From assembly GCA_029779695.1 (NCBI GenBank), contig JAKPAB010000200.1, forward strand, positions 62,001 through 126,000: DNA of 64,000 nt, in the 5' to 3' direction. Under the pieces are notes generated by a model. That model had not been told where the DNA came from. It saw only the letters and a program-made list of their open reading frames with translations, and ran no database searches. Shown here in pieces: positions 35,165 to 43,499 of this stretch (position 1 is the stretch's first letter; every line of letters begins with the position of its first letter). Position numbers and translations under genes: made by a program. This DNA is from Bacillota bacterium (GTDB lineage: Bacteria > Bacillota > Clostridia > Lachnospirales > Lachnospiraceae).

Positions 35165-35219
35165 ATTTAAAAAGACCTTGGGTATCTCTATTTAGATTTT
35201 TCTAAAGAAAGATACTCAA
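35165..35219 (-). terminator. Intrinsic terminator of the Rnf operon
   Basis: Minus strand: outer stem TTGAGTATCT (35219-35210) with AGATACCCAA (35187-35178), nine of ten pairs, inner stem TTTAGA/TCTAAA, then GGTCTTTTTAAAT. It begins ~20 bases after the rnfB stop. Confidence 0.78.
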
Positions 35220-35238
35220 AGCCTTATAAATATAATTT

Positions 35239-36060
35239 TTATTCTTCTGCAGAACGAATCTCTCCTGGTTGCTTAATAATAACCTTTTTAGGGCACTTTT
35301 CAGCACAGATTCCACATCCAAAACATTTATCCTGATCAATAACAGCTATATTATCAATAACATGGACTGCATCATGTGGACAATTTTTCTCGCAAATATG
35401 ACAGGCAATACATCCAATATCACATACTGCCATTACATCCTTACCTTTGTCCTTTGAGCTACATGTAACGTCATAGGCACTATCATATGGTTGAAGGTCA
35501 ATTATGTGTTGAGGACACACATTTATACACTTACTGCAAGCCTTACAATTCTCTTTATTGACCTTGGCAATGCCATCTACGATATGAATAGCATTAAATT
35601 CACAGACATTTACGCAGCTTCCTCTTCCCAAGCAACCATAATTACAAGCTTTAAAACCACCGCCTGGAAGAAGCTTAAGAGCATTACAGTCCTGAGTTCC
35701 TGTATATTCGTATCTATCTTTTGCCTTATCACAAGTTCCTGCACAATGTACATAAGCAACATTTCTTGTGGACTCTCCGGCTTCAACTCCCATAATACCG
35801 GCAATAATATTGCCTACTGGAGCGCCTCCTACAGGACACTGATTAACAGGAGCTTCTCCATTAGCAATCGCCTTGGCAAGTGCAGCACATCCTGCATATC
35901 CACATCCACCGCAATTATTTCCTGGAAGTGCATCTAAAACAGCAGCTTCTTTTTCATCAACTTCAACCTCAAATTTCTTTCCGGCAAATACCAGGAAGAA
36001 TCCGATCAGACATCCGGTTGCTGTCACAATTGAAGTAGCAATTACAACACCAGTGATCAT
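35239..36060 (-). CDS. rnfB: Rnf complex iron-sulfur subunit RnfB
   Basis: 273 residues. Receives electrons from ferredoxin and passes them into the Rnf complex, which reduces NAD+ while pumping Na+ or H+. An N-terminal membrane helix (VVIATSIVTATGCLIGFFLV), the 4Fe-4S domain with NCGGCGYAGCAALAKAIA and NQCP, then four cysteine clusters: CLGRGSCVNVC, CKACSKCINVCP, CIACHICEKNCP and CFGCGICAEKCP. SD AAGGAGG. Last gene of the operon. Confidence 0.95.
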   Translation of the reverse strand: MITGVVIATSIVTATGCLIGFFLVFAGKKFEVEVDEKEAAVLDALPGNNCGGCGYAGCAALAKAIANGEAPVNQCPVGGAPVGNIIAGIMGVEAGESTRNVAYVHCAGTCDKAKDRYEYTGTQDCNALKLLPGGGFKACNYGCLGRGSCVNVCEFNAIHIVDGIAKVNKENCKACSKCINVCPQHIIDLQPYDSAYDVTCSSKDKGKDVMAVCDIGCIACHICEKNCPHDAVHVIDNIAVIDQDKCFGCGICAEKCPKKVIIKQPGEIRSAEE

Positions 36061-36074
36061 AACAATTTTCCTCC

Positions 36075-36650
36075 TTAAATAATTCCCGAAAATCCCATAA
36101 ATGCAATTGCCATAAGTCCAGCTGTTACAACAACAATAGCCGTTCCCTGAAATGCATGTGGAACATCATTAAACTGGATTTTTTCTCTTATACCGGCCAT
36201 GATAAAAATTGCAATCGCAAATCCGGCTGCAACACCAAAGCCATATACAACACCCTGCCAAATATTATAGTCTTTAGTAACAATATTGATTGCAGTTCCA
36301 AGAACCGCACAGTTAGTTGTTATTAATGGAAGATAGACTCCAAGTGCATTGTATAGTGAAGGCACATTCTTTTTCAGAATCATTTCAACAAACTGAACAA
36401 GTGCAGCAATTACAAGTATAAATACAATTGTATTTAGATAGTCAAGATCTAATGGCTTAAGTATAAAGTTATAAATAAGACCCGTAACAAATGACGAAAG
36501 TGTAATTACAAATATTACAGCCGCTCCCATTCCTGCAGCAGTTTCAGTTTTCTTTGAAACTCCAAGGAAAGGACAAAGTCCAAGGAACTGGCTCAGTACA
36601 ACGTTGTTTACAATCGCTGAGCTAACCAGCAGTAAAATAATGGCTTTCAT
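36075..36650 (-). CDS. rnfA: Rnf complex membrane subunit RnfA
   Basis: 191 residues, six membrane helices. Paralogue of RnfE; together they form the membrane core with a shared 2Fe-2S centre. Seen: SSAIVNNVVLSQFLGLCPFL with the conserved Cys, and TTNCAVLGTAINIVTKDYN with the second conserved Cys. Shares one base with the rnfE stop. Confidence 0.95.
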   Translation of the reverse strand: MKAIILLLVSSAIVNNVVLSQFLGLCPFLGVSKKTETAAGMGAAVIFVITLSSFVTGLIYNFILKPLDLDYLNTIVFILVIAALVQFVEMILKKNVPSLYNALGVYLPLITTNCAVLGTAINIVTKDYNIWQGVVYGFGVAAGFAIAIFIMAGIREKIQFNDVPHAFQGTAIVVVTAGLMAIAFMGFSGII

Positions 36651-37447
36651 TACTGTTCATCCTCCTCTTTCTTTGATTCAATTTTTTCGTTCTTGCTGTC
36701 AGCACAATTTATTCTGTCATAAATAGATTTTCCTCCACAGGTTGCTGACATAGAGCATGATGAGCAATCACCAGTAAATGCTGCGCCTTGAGCTGCAGCT
36801 AGCGGTTTACCCTTTGCTGCCATCTTTTCCCTTACGACCTTCATTACTGCAACAAGAAGTGCAAGTATAAAAAATGCTCCCGGTGCAAGTACAAATATTG
36901 ATACCGGAGTATATCCAGCCTTACCGATTGAAGGATCAGCAAGTGGAAGCACCTGAAAACCTGCAATTTGTCCTGCTCCAAGTATTTCTCTTATTGTACC
37001 GATTATTGAAATCGAAATCGTAAATCCAAGACCCATACCGATCCCATCAAAAAACGAAGGTATAACAGGGTTCTTGGATGCATAAGATTCTGCACGACCT
37101 AGGATAATACAGTTAACAACTATAAGTGGAATATATATTCCAAGTGCATCATAAATAGATGGAACAAATCCCTGAATCAAAAACTGAACAACTGTTACAA
37201 GCGATGCAACTATAACAATATATGCAGGCATTCTAACTGCATCAGGAATGATTTTTCGAAGTGCCGATATGATAAGATTTGAAAACGCAAGAACAACTGT
37301 TGTGGAAAGTCCCATTCCTATACCATTTATTAATGATGTTGTTACTGCCAGTGTAGGGCACATTCCAAGCATTAGTACAACTGTAGGATTTTCACGAATA
37401 ATTCCGTTATACAGTCTCTCGACAGGACTGTCATTTTTCTTTTCCAT
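36650..37447 (-). CDS. rnfE: Rnf complex membrane subunit RnfE with Cys-rich tail
   Basis: 265 residues. Six helices with GMCPTLAVTTSLINGIGMGL and VVNCIILGRAESYASKNP, each holding the conserved cysteine for the intramembrane iron-sulfur centre. RnfE proteins are usually 200-230 residues; this one continues for ~55 residues of hydrophilic sequence containing GDCSSCSMSATCGG and INCAD, then an acidic end. The four to five cysteines could bind metal. The start overlaps rnfG by one base. Confidence 0.94.
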   Translation of the reverse strand: MEKKNDSPVERLYNGIIRENPTVVLMLGMCPTLAVTTSLINGIGMGLSTTVVLAFSNLIISALRKIIPDAVRMPAYIVIVASLVTVVQFLIQGFVPSIYDALGIYIPLIVVNCIILGRAESYASKNPVIPSFFDGIGMGLGFTISISIIGTIREILGAGQIAGFQVLPLADPSIGKAGYTPVSIFVLAPGAFFILALLVAVMKVVREKMAAKGKPLAAAQGAAFTGDCSSCSMSATCGGKSIYDRINCADSKNEKIESKKEEDEQ

Positions 37448-38052
37448 TACTTAGCACCTCCTGTCAGAGTTTTAAAATAACAAAATCCAGCATCAACTGC
37501 TTTTGTTACTGCATTTGAAGTAATTGTAGCTCCGCTAATAGCCTCGATTTTGTCCTTACCGCCGCCATTTTTAGAAACTTCATATGTTCCAGCTTTAATT
37601 CCGCTAAATTCATTCTTAAACTTGTCTTCTTTAGCTTTCATTCCAAGTCCCGGAGTATCATTAATGGATGTTATTGAATATCCATTCATTTTTCCATCAT
37701 TTGTTACACCCATATAAAATGTAAGCTTTCCACCATAATCATTCATATTCGTAACGGCAAGCACATATCCAAGTTTTTTGCCTGATGCATCTTCGGCAAC
37801 AATACAATCATCAACTGTAATTCCCTTGTAACCAGCATCTTTAACAATGCTAGCTGCTTTTTTAGAATCAAATGATTTGTATTCTTTAAATTTTTTTGCT
37901 TTTGAAAAGACTTCGTTATATGCCTTTTGTACAGCCTGCTCCTGTGCCCTTTCAATAGGCTTCTCTGTAATAGCATGTACACCGCCAAGTGCAAGTCCTG
38001 ATATAAAGGTAATAAGTGTCAAGGTAAGAGCATCTTTAACTAATTTATTCAT
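37447..38052 (-). CDS. rnfG: Rnf complex FMN-binding subunit RnfG
   Basis: 201 residues. One N-terminal membrane helix (LTLITFISGLALGGVHAI), then an extracytoplasmic FMN-binding domain. The covalent FMN site is AISGATITSNAVTKAV near residue 175 (SGAT-T). Also GGKLTFYMGVTNDGKMNGYS and DTPGLGMKAKEDKF. Overlaps rnfD by four bases. Confidence 0.95.
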   Translation of the reverse strand: MNKLVKDALTLTLITFISGLALGGVHAITEKPIERAQEQAVQKAYNEVFSKAKKFKEYKSFDSKKAASIVKDAGYKGITVDDCIVAEDASGKKLGYVLAVTNMNDYGGKLTFYMGVTNDGKMNGYSITSINDTPGLGMKAKEDKFKNEFSGIKAGTYEVSKNGGGKDKIEAISGATITSNAVTKAVDAGFCYFKTLTGGAK

Positions 38053-39026
38053 GCTTTTGCTCCTTCCTCTAACTTACTGTCTTTTTTGCTAGGTTCTCTT
38101 ACAATTCCAAAAGCCTTTGGAACTGTGAATTTTTCAATAAGAGGAACCAAACAGTTAGCGAAAATTATTGCATAAGATACACCCTCTGCCGATGCACCAA
38201 AAATTCTAAAAATTCCTGTTAGTATTCCAAGAACAATACCAAAAATAATCTGACCCTTTGGTGTAATAGGCGATGTGACATAATCTGTTGCCATAAAGAA
38301 TGCACCAAGTATAAGACCTCCTCCGCAAATCTCCTCTACGAGAAAAGTCCAGTCAAACCCATGTCCTCCGAAAAGAAGAACAAATATTGCAAAGGTTCCA
38401 ATATACGATGCAGGTATTCTCAAATTGATAATACCCATTAGTATCAGGAATATAGCTCCAATTAAAAGAGCAATTACTGATGTTTCACCAATTGTACCAG
38501 CTTCGGTTCCAAGAAACATCTTTAATGCATCTACCGATTCTCCAGCCTTAAGCTGCGCTAGAGGCGTTGCACTTGTAACACCATCATAAGAAAAGCTGGT
38601 CATCTGCTGTGTAAAAGAAAGAAGCAGGAAACATCTTGCTCCAAGAGCAGGATTCATAAAGTTCTGTCCTAATCCTCCAAATAGCATCTTAACAACAAAA
38701 ATTGCAAAGAAACCACCAACAACTGGAATAAACCAAGAAACTGTATGTGGCAGATTCAGTCCTAATAAAAGTCCTGTAACGACCGCTGAAAGATCTGAAA
38801 CTGTGTTCTTCTTCTTTAAACATTTATCAGTAATGGCTTCAGTTGCTACACAACTGAAGATCGATAATAACAACACCAATAATGCTTTGGGTCCAAAATT
38901 AAAAACACCAAAAATCGATGCGGGTAAAAGCGAAATAATGACTAGAATCATTATTCGTTTTGTATCTGTATTCTCCCTCACATGAGGTGAAGATGTAACA
39001 TGAATTAAGTCGCTCAAAAGATTCAC
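38049..39026 (-). CDS. rnfD: Rnf complex FMN-binding membrane subunit RnfD
   Basis: 325 residues, GTG start at 39026 with AGGAAGAG upstream. Eight to ten helices. N-terminal VTSSPHVRENTDTKRIM is typical; the covalent FMN threonine is in DGVTSATPLAQLKAGE near residue 155; FMATDYVTSPITPKGQI is a further family block. Six bases after rnfC. Confidence 0.95.
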   Translation of the reverse strand: MNLLSDLIHVTSSPHVRENTDTKRIMILVIISLLPASIFGVFNFGPKALLVLLLSIFSCVATEAITDKCLKKKNTVSDLSAVVTGLLLGLNLPHTVSWFIPVVGGFFAIFVVKMLFGGLGQNFMNPALGARCFLLLSFTQQMTSFSYDGVTSATPLAQLKAGESVDALKMFLGTEAGTIGETSVIALLIGAIFLILMGIINLRIPASYIGTFAIFVLLFGGHGFDWTFLVEEICGGGLILGAFFMATDYVTSPITPKGQIIFGIVLGILTGIFRIFGASAEGVSYAIIFANCLVPLIEKFTVPKAFGIVREPSKKDSKLEEGAKA

Positions 39027-39032
39027 CTCTTC

Positions 39033-40364
39033 CTATTTCTTCTGATTTTTCTTGTCAGTTAGTATCTGCTTCTTCATCGTCTTGATATCTTGAGTTAAAG
39101 GACGTCTGGCTGGGCAAACAAAACTACAGCTTCCACATTCAATACACTCAAGTCCGTACCATTCCTCGAATATATCTTTAACACCATTTTCTGAATATTT
39201 AGAAAGACGGCTTGGAATAAGGTTTTCCGGACAAGCCTCTACACATCTTCCGCAGTTTATACAAGCTGTAGTTTCATATTTTGAAGCTTCATCCTCTGTA
39301 AAAACAAGAAGAGCTGATGTTGTCTTGGTTGTCGGGACATCAATATCAAACATTGCAAATCCCATCATTGGACCACCGGAAATCATTTTGGCAGCAGGCT
39401 TTTTCAACCCCTCTGCAGCATTTAGAATTTCCTTAAATGAAGTTCCAATATGTATAGAGAAATTTCTAGGTTCAACAACATCATCACCCGAAACTGTAAA
39501 TATCCTATCCATCACGGGTCTGCCAAGATAAACTGCATCATATACAGCTGAAATCGTAGCGACGTTATCTACTATACAGCCTGCATCTGCCGGTAACATC
39601 TTTGAGTTAATATCACGATCTGTAACCGCATGAATAAGTTGTCTCTCACCACCCTGAGGATACTTTGTCAAAAGTTCACAAATAGAAAGTCTATTGTCGT
39701 CACTTATAAGAGATCTGATTTTCTCTATACAATCAAGCTTATTGTTTTCAACTCCAAATACACCCTTAGCATTAGGGAACATCTTGAGAATTAATTTCAT
39801 TCCCTCAACAAGTTTTTCTGTGTATTCAATAATTGCACGGTAGTCACTTGTAAGATATGGCTCACATTCAGCGCAATTTGCAATTATATATTCAATTTTT
39901 TCAGGATTCTTTGGAGAAAGTTTTACATGTGTTGGGAATCCAGCACCACCCATACCGACAATTCCTGCATTTTTAATTTTCTCTAAAATCTGTTCTCCGG
40001 TCAGTTTTTCAACCTGATCATGAGAAAGTTCTTCAAAATCTGCCTCAGAATATTCATTATCATTTTCAATCACAACAGACATAACCATATCACCGGTTGC
40101 TACACGTCTAGGTGAAATTTCCTTAACAGTACCTGAAACCGAAGAATAAATCGGAGCCGAAACAAAGCCGCCTGCCTCCGCAAGCATCTGACCTCTTTTT
40201 ACTACATCTCCGACACTGACAATTAATTTAGCCGGCGCGCCAATATGCTGTGAAAGCGGATAGACAAGCTCCCCTGATGGCTGCAATTCTTTGATTGGCT
40301 TGTCTTTTGACAGTTCTTTTCCCTCTTGGGGATGAACACCGCCTTTAAAACTATGTAAAGCCAT
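39033..40364 (-). CDS. rnfC: Rnf complex NADH-binding subunit RnfC
   Basis: 443 residues. Peripheral flavoprotein that exchanges electrons with NAD. N-terminal barrel-sandwich region starting FKGGVHPQEGKELSKDKPI, an NADH/FMN Nuo51-like core with GIVGMGGAGFPTHVKLSP and ANCAECEPYLTSDYRA, and two C-terminal 4Fe-4S motifs CINCGRCVEACP and CIECGSCSFVCP. First gene of the operon, SD AGGAGGG ten bases upstream. Confidence 0.95.
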   Translation of the reverse strand: MALHSFKGGVHPQEGKELSKDKPIKELQPSGELVYPLSQHIGAPAKLIVSVGDVVKRGQMLAEAGGFVSAPIYSSVSGTVKEISPRRVATGDMVMSVVIENDNEYSEADFEELSHDQVEKLTGEQILEKIKNAGIVGMGGAGFPTHVKLSPKNPEKIEYIIANCAECEPYLTSDYRAIIEYTEKLVEGMKLILKMFPNAKGVFGVENNKLDCIEKIRSLISDDNRLSICELLTKYPQGGERQLIHAVTDRDINSKMLPADAGCIVDNVATISAVYDAVYLGRPVMDRIFTVSGDDVVEPRNFSIHIGTSFKEILNAAEGLKKPAAKMISGGPMMGFAMFDIDVPTTKTTSALLVFTEDEASKYETTACINCGRCVEACPENLIPSRLSKYSENGVKDIFEEWYGLECIECGSCSFVCPARRPLTQDIKTMKKQILTDKKNQKK

Positions 40365-40411
40365 GAAATTGTATCCCTCCTTTTACTCAAATAAGTTGCT
40401 CATAAGTTATA

Positions 40412-40420
40412 ATTATAACA
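40412..40420 (-). promoter_or_regulatory. Extended -10 promoter of the Rnf operon
   Basis: Minus strand TGTTATAAT: perfect -10 TATAAT (40417-40412) with the TGn extension. No consensus -35. The -10 lies in a perfect 12-base palindrome TTATAATTATAA (40407-40418). The leader is ~40 bases. Confidence 0.62.
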
Positions 40421-40467
40421 CTTTTATACATTTTTCCTTTAAATTCGGATCATAATTTTGTATAAAT

Positions 40468-41439
40468 TTAAATACCAGAAAAAAGATTTTTAATTTCATT
40501 CTCCAGAAATGAATCGTTGATTTTTTCATTCTCAACATATATAAAGCATTCATCCTTAGTCGGTTTCCTATAACGTTCGGCATTAATCCCACTTGATAAA
40601 ACTTTCGGAATTATCTTTTCTTCATCAATAAGATATACATAGTCATTAATATTTGGAAAAAAATGTTTCATTCTCCCATCATAAAGTGGGCATATACCTT
40701 TTATAATATTTTTATCAAGTATAATATACATATCATTATGATCGATTCTGATCGCCGTAGGAAGATCAAGATCCGTTGAACCCCTAAAAATAATTTCATC
40801 AAGTTCTTTTATCATGGAAAAATTTGTGAAATTAAATTTTTTTATTTGGAAATATTTGAATATTTTTAATAGCATAAGCATGCCATATACATCTTCTCTA
40901 TTATGAATAATCAAAAGATGTTCGTTCTCGTCATCAGGTCTCTTTTGATATTCTTCATACACTTTAATCAATTTTCCGCCATCAAATTTATCTTCTCTAT
41001 TTATTCCAAGAAATACTTCTATATTTTTTTGTTTTAGAGCTGGAAGTTTTAATAATGATTTTAATGGCTTAATAGCCTTATATATATCAAAGGAAGATAT
41101 AAAACCATTATTAAGCATATTCTGAAATTGTTCATTTTTTTCAGCAACAAATGGGAGATCGAATCTATCACCATTATATGTTATAAGCCTTGAATATTCA
41201 GGAATGGATGTCAAAAAGGTTTCTATCACCTTTCTTTCTTCTAATACCGTTTCTGCAAAAAACTGAGTAATTTTATATGATTCATTTTCAATCTTTCCAA
41301 TACCAATCATATATATATGTGAATATTTTCTCGATAACCCCGTTGTCTCGATGTCAAAAAAAATATCATTTTCCCTTAATTCAAAATATTGTTTTATAGA
41401 AATAATATCAATTTTAGTTTCAAAATTAAAAATTTTCAT
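40468..41439 (-). CDS. YprB-like ribonuclease H-fold exonuclease domain protein
   Basis: 323 residues. Predicted 3'-5' exonuclease of the RNase_H_2/YprB family. Seen: DIFFDIETTGLSRKYSHIYM with the DxE pair (first DEDD residues), RLITYNGDRFDLPFV (third Asp), and IHNREDVYGMLMLLKIF (last Asp). The C-terminal 100 residues have no TPR of the Bacillus protein and look like a small beta-rich domain. Single gene with terminator upstream of it (41500-41540) and the Rnf promoter after it. Substrate unknown. Confidence 0.83.
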   Translation of the reverse strand: MKIFNFETKIDIISIKQYFELRENDIFFDIETTGLSRKYSHIYMIGIGKIENESYKITQFFAETVLEERKVIETFLTSIPEYSRLITYNGDRFDLPFVAEKNEQFQNMLNNGFISSFDIYKAIKPLKSLLKLPALKQKNIEVFLGINREDKFDGGKLIKVYEEYQKRPDDENEHLLIIHNREDVYGMLMLLKIFKYFQIKKFNFTNFSMIKELDEIIFRGSTDLDLPTAIRIDHNDMYIILDKNIIKGICPLYDGRMKHFFPNINDYVYLIDEEKIIPKVLSSGINAERYRKPTKDECFIYVENEKINDSFLENEIKNLFSGI

Positions 41440-41499
41440 AGAAAGAAACCACTCTATCCAAGAATTTACAGTTTAATATTCCAAAAACGCAAATTATGC

Positions 41500-41540
41500 T
41501 TAAATAAAATAAGCGATCTCAAAATAAATTGAAATCGCTC
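41500..41540 (-). terminator. Intrinsic terminator after cheR
   Basis: Minus strand: GAGCGATTTCAA, six-base loop, TTGAGATCGCTT (12 bp with two G-U, 41540-41511), followed by ATTTTATTT. It ends the rpiR-to-cheR unit ~30 bases after the cheR stop. Confidence 0.82.
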
Positions 41541-41571
41541 ATTTAATAAAATCAAATGCTAAAACCCGTTA

Positions 41572-42357
41572 TCAAACCCCAGGTGTACCTTTTTCATAGA
41601 AAAATGAATTCCTACGCTTGAAGCCAATCTCTTTATAGTCCATTACTTGTTCAGTACTTCCAATAAAGAGTATACCCTCTCTATTAAGTGAATCATAGAA
41701 TTTTCTATAAATTTCTTCCTTTGCCTCTTCAGTAAAATAAATCAAAACATTTCTGCATACAATCATATCACAATTCGAGATATATCTATCTTTAAGTAAA
41801 TCGTGAGTTTTAAATTCTACACATTTTTTGATTTCATCAGATATCTGGTACGATGTACCAACCTGAGTAAAATACTTTTGTTTTAAATCTGAAGGTACGT
41901 TTGTTATACTCTTTGCAGAATACAGTCCTGTTTTTGCCTGGGCAATAACTTGTTTATCAATATCTGTTGCTACAATGTGAATCTGTGACAAAGGTAAAAA
42001 CCTTGATAAAGCCATAACAAGAGAATAAGGTTCGTCCCCTGTTGAACACGCTGCACTCCAAATATTAAGTTTCTTTCCGAACTTATCCATCAAATATGGA
42101 AAAAACTCCTTATGGAGTAATTCCCACTGGTCAGGATTTCTATAAAACTCAGAAACATTAATTGTAAGAAAATTAATAAATTCATCAAAAACTTCTGTTC
42201 TAGTCGTAAGAAGACTATAATATTCTTCATATGTCTTACAGCTATTTCTGGTGACAAGAGAGTCTATACGACGTCTCATCTGCTTTTCCTTATACGAACT
42301 GAGATCAATTTTCGTCATAAGAAGGATCTTTGCTTTGAATTCTTCATAAAATTCCAT
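41572..42357 (-). CDS. cheR: CheR chemotaxis protein methyltransferase
   Basis: 261 residues. Methylates glutamates on chemoreceptors using SAM. CheR-N helical domain (~1-75), SAM motif IWSAACSTGDEPYSLVMALS near residue 98, and CDMIVCRNVLIYFTEEAKEE near 207. GGAGG stands before ATG 42357. No other chemotaxis gene is in the window; it sits at the end of an operon behind ribosomal protein S1. No receptor-docking TPR or other C-terminal domain. Confidence 0.92.
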   Translation of the reverse strand: MEFYEEFKAKILLMTKIDLSSYKEKQMRRRIDSLVTRNSCKTYEEYYSLLTTRTEVFDEFINFLTINVSEFYRNPDQWELLHKEFFPYLMDKFGKKLNIWSAACSTGDEPYSLVMALSRFLPLSQIHIVATDIDKQVIAQAKTGLYSAKSITNVPSDLKQKYFTQVGTSYQISDEIKKCVEFKTHDLLKDRYISNCDMIVCRNVLIYFTEEAKEEIYRKFYDSLNREGILFIGSTEQVMDYKEIGFKRRNSFFYEKGTPGV

Positions 42358-42401
42358 AAGACACCTCCGCAGGCTATATTTTATTCGGCAAGAATAGCTA
42401 T

Positions 42402-43499
42402 TTACTCTTCTGTAGATTCTGTGTCTTCAGCAACAGTATCATTTTTATCTTCAGACATTGCCTTAATGCTAAGGCTGATCTTATGCTCGTTATCACGGAC
42501 TTCAACAACCATAGCTGTAACGTCCTGACCAACAGCAAGAACATCTGAAGGCTTATCAACATGATCCTTTGATATCTGTGAAACGTGAAGAAGCGCATCG
42601 ATTCCAGGCTCAAGTTCAATGAATGCGCCAAAATCAGTCATTCTAGCAACTTTTCCTGATACGATTGTGCCAACTGCATACTTCTCAGAAGCACCATTCC
42701 AAGGATTTTCATTATCAAACTTACGGCTAAGAGCAATCTTCTTACCGTTAATGCTCTTAATAAATACCTTAACCTTGTCGTCAACCTTGTAAAGTTTCTT
42801 AGGATTGTCAACATGTCCCCATGACATTTCTGAAATATGAAGAAGACCATCTACGCCACCAAGATCGATAAATGCTCCGAAATCAGTAACGTTCTTAACA
42901 GTACCATCAATTACATCGCCAACATGAATGTTGTCAAAGAATTCTTTCTGTACTTCTTCTTTTTTAGCAACGAGAAGCTGCTTTCTGTCTCCGATAATTC
43001 TTCTTTTTCTGGGATTAAACTCAGTAATGACGAACTTGATATCTTTGCCGGCATACTGATTAAGATCCTTAACAAAAGTATCTGCAATAAGACTTGCAGG
43101 AACAAAGACTCTAGCCTCGTCTACAACTACGCTTAAGCCGCCGTTAAGAACTTTAACGACCTTTCCTGAAAGAACCTCATGATTTTCAAATGCTTCTCTA
43201 AGTTTCTCATTACCTTTTTCCTGCTCAAGTCTTCTGTATGAAAGAAGTACCTGGCTCTCACCGTCATTAATTTTGGTTACGATGGCTTCCATCGAATCAC
43301 CCTCTTTAACGACAGTTGTAAGATCAAGACTTGAATCATCGGTATACTCTGAGCGAGTAATAATACCATCTGACTTGTATCCGATATTAAGCGCGATTTC
43401 ATCTGGCTTAACGTAGATTACAGTTCCCTCTACGATCTCTCCGTTGTGAATAGTTTTCATTGATGCTTCTAACATCTGTTCAAAGCTCTCTTCTGGCAT
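42402..43499 (-). CDS. rpsA: 30S ribosomal protein S1 homologue, four S1 domains
   Basis: 365 residues. Four S1 RNA-binding domains by eye: GEIVEGTVIYVKPDEIALNI (~18), VLSGKVVKVLNGGLSVVV (~109), VIDGTVKNVTDFGAFIDLGG (~195) and IVSGKVARMTDFGAFIELEP (~280). The last ~20 residues are acidic (EDKNDTVAEDTESTEE). AGGAGG ten bases before ATG 43499. The start lies inside the ispH 3' end, overlapping it by 31 bases in another frame. In many Clostridia the two are one fused protein. Confidence 0.92.
   Translation of the reverse strand: MPEESFEQMLEASMKTIHNGEIVEGTVIYVKPDEIALNIGYKSDGIITRSEYTDDSSLDLTTVVKEGDSMEAIVTKINDGESQVLLSYRRLEQEKGNEKLREAFENHEVLSGKVVKVLNGGLSVVVDEARVFVPASLIADTFVKDLNQYAGKDIKFVITEFNPRKRRIIGDRKQLLVAKKEEVQKEFFDNIHVGDVIDGTVKNVTDFGAFIDLGGVDGLLHISEMSWGHVDNPKKLYKVDDKVKVFIKSINGKKIALSRKFDNENPWNGASEKYAVGTIVSGKVARMTDFGAFIELEPGIDALLHVSQISKDHVDKPSDVLAVGQDVTAMVVEVRDNEHKISLSIKAMSEDKNDTVAEDTESTEE

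Noticed and set aside
35491-35937. 148-residue plus-strand open frame opposite rnfB
   Set aside because: Shadow of the cysteine-rich rnfB coding sequence; no family match and no start signal.
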